From: Apostichopus japonicus
Taxonomy: Eukaryota; Echinodermata; Holothuroidea; Aspidochirotida; Stichopodidae
Length of the DNA: 64,000 bases
Direction: 5' to 3'
Assembly (NCBI RefSeq): GCF_037975245.1
Contig: NC_092568.1
Location: forward strand, 19,390,001 to 19,454,000
The notes beneath the pieces are model-generated. The model was not told where the DNA came from and searched no databases. It saw nothing but the letters and a program-made list of their open reading frames with translations. This document shows positions 63,878 through 64,000 of the stretch, piece after piece; the stretch's first letter is position 1, and every line of letters starts with the position of its first letter. Made by a program: the position numbers and the translations under genes.

Positions 63878-64000
63878 CCCGCGACTAAGCTCGCTCAGTG
63901 ATCATTCAGTGTGAAGCTACAGGCATGGACATTTAGACAACTATTTTGTTTGTTTATTTTCAGAGGAATAAAATGCTCCAGGAAATTAATTTGTTTTTGC

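Overview
The window looks like non-coding animal genomic DNA, most likely from a marine invertebrate. It is visibly AT-rich and has no long coding frame. It is packed with diverged mobile-element remnants, tandem repeats, microsatellites (CAT, CGT, AT, CA and ATT units) and many poly-C or poly-G runs of 8 to 21 bases. A sea-urchin or sea-cucumber-like deuterostome is my guess from the mix of T2/Kolobok-like, hAT-like, tRNA-derived SINE and CR1/L2-like pieces. That guess is inference, and the sequence alone does not fix the species. There is no bacterial gene organisation, operon, CRISPR array or phage gene set.

Layout. 0-10 kb: a hAT-like element cut by the window edge, a T2/Kolobok-like foldback MITE (1331-1916), a pyrimidine minisatellite (3.5-3.7 kb), two mirror-related arrays of a CCAGGAAAAGCC motif flanking about 1.1 kb (4.9-6.7 kb), a 36-bp tandem repeat, a duplicated block and a retrotransposon tail. 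10-30 kb: a long inverted repeat (12.5-13.5 kb), a 24-bp minisatellite (14.6 kb), a second TTAA-bounded foldback (17.4 kb), a compact element with 28-bp inverted ends (19.3 kb), a tRNA-derived SINE (21.3 kb), and the only recognisable protein remnant, the C-terminal end of a non-LTR reverse-transcriptase ORF (28.5 kb). 30-46 kb: hAT-like MITEs with target-site duplications (30.1 and 43.7 kb), a hairpin element with a near-identical sister at 57.1 kb, an 11-copy 103-bp satellite (34.3-35.4 kb), a GC-rich 40-bp minisatellite (37.0 kb) and a second tRNA-derived SINE (38.7 kb).

46-64 kb: the most striking object is 47299-48701. It is a foldback element built from about 39 copies of the palindrome CTTAAG spaced about 20-21 bp apart, inserted into one half of a 241-bp tandem duplication whose other half preserves the empty site. 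Beyond it lie very long AT and CAT microsatellites, a 0.7-kb TIR element (54.0-54.7 kb), a hAT-like element (60003-60470) with a TTAA-bounded element right beside it (60498-60976), and a possible TATA promoter with a putative gene start at the extreme right edge.

No intact protein-coding gene can be supported. The genes of this locus, if any, lie outside the window or are exons too short to recognise without comparative data. The region is best read as intergenic or intronic DNA shaped by non-autonomous transposons and repeat expansion.
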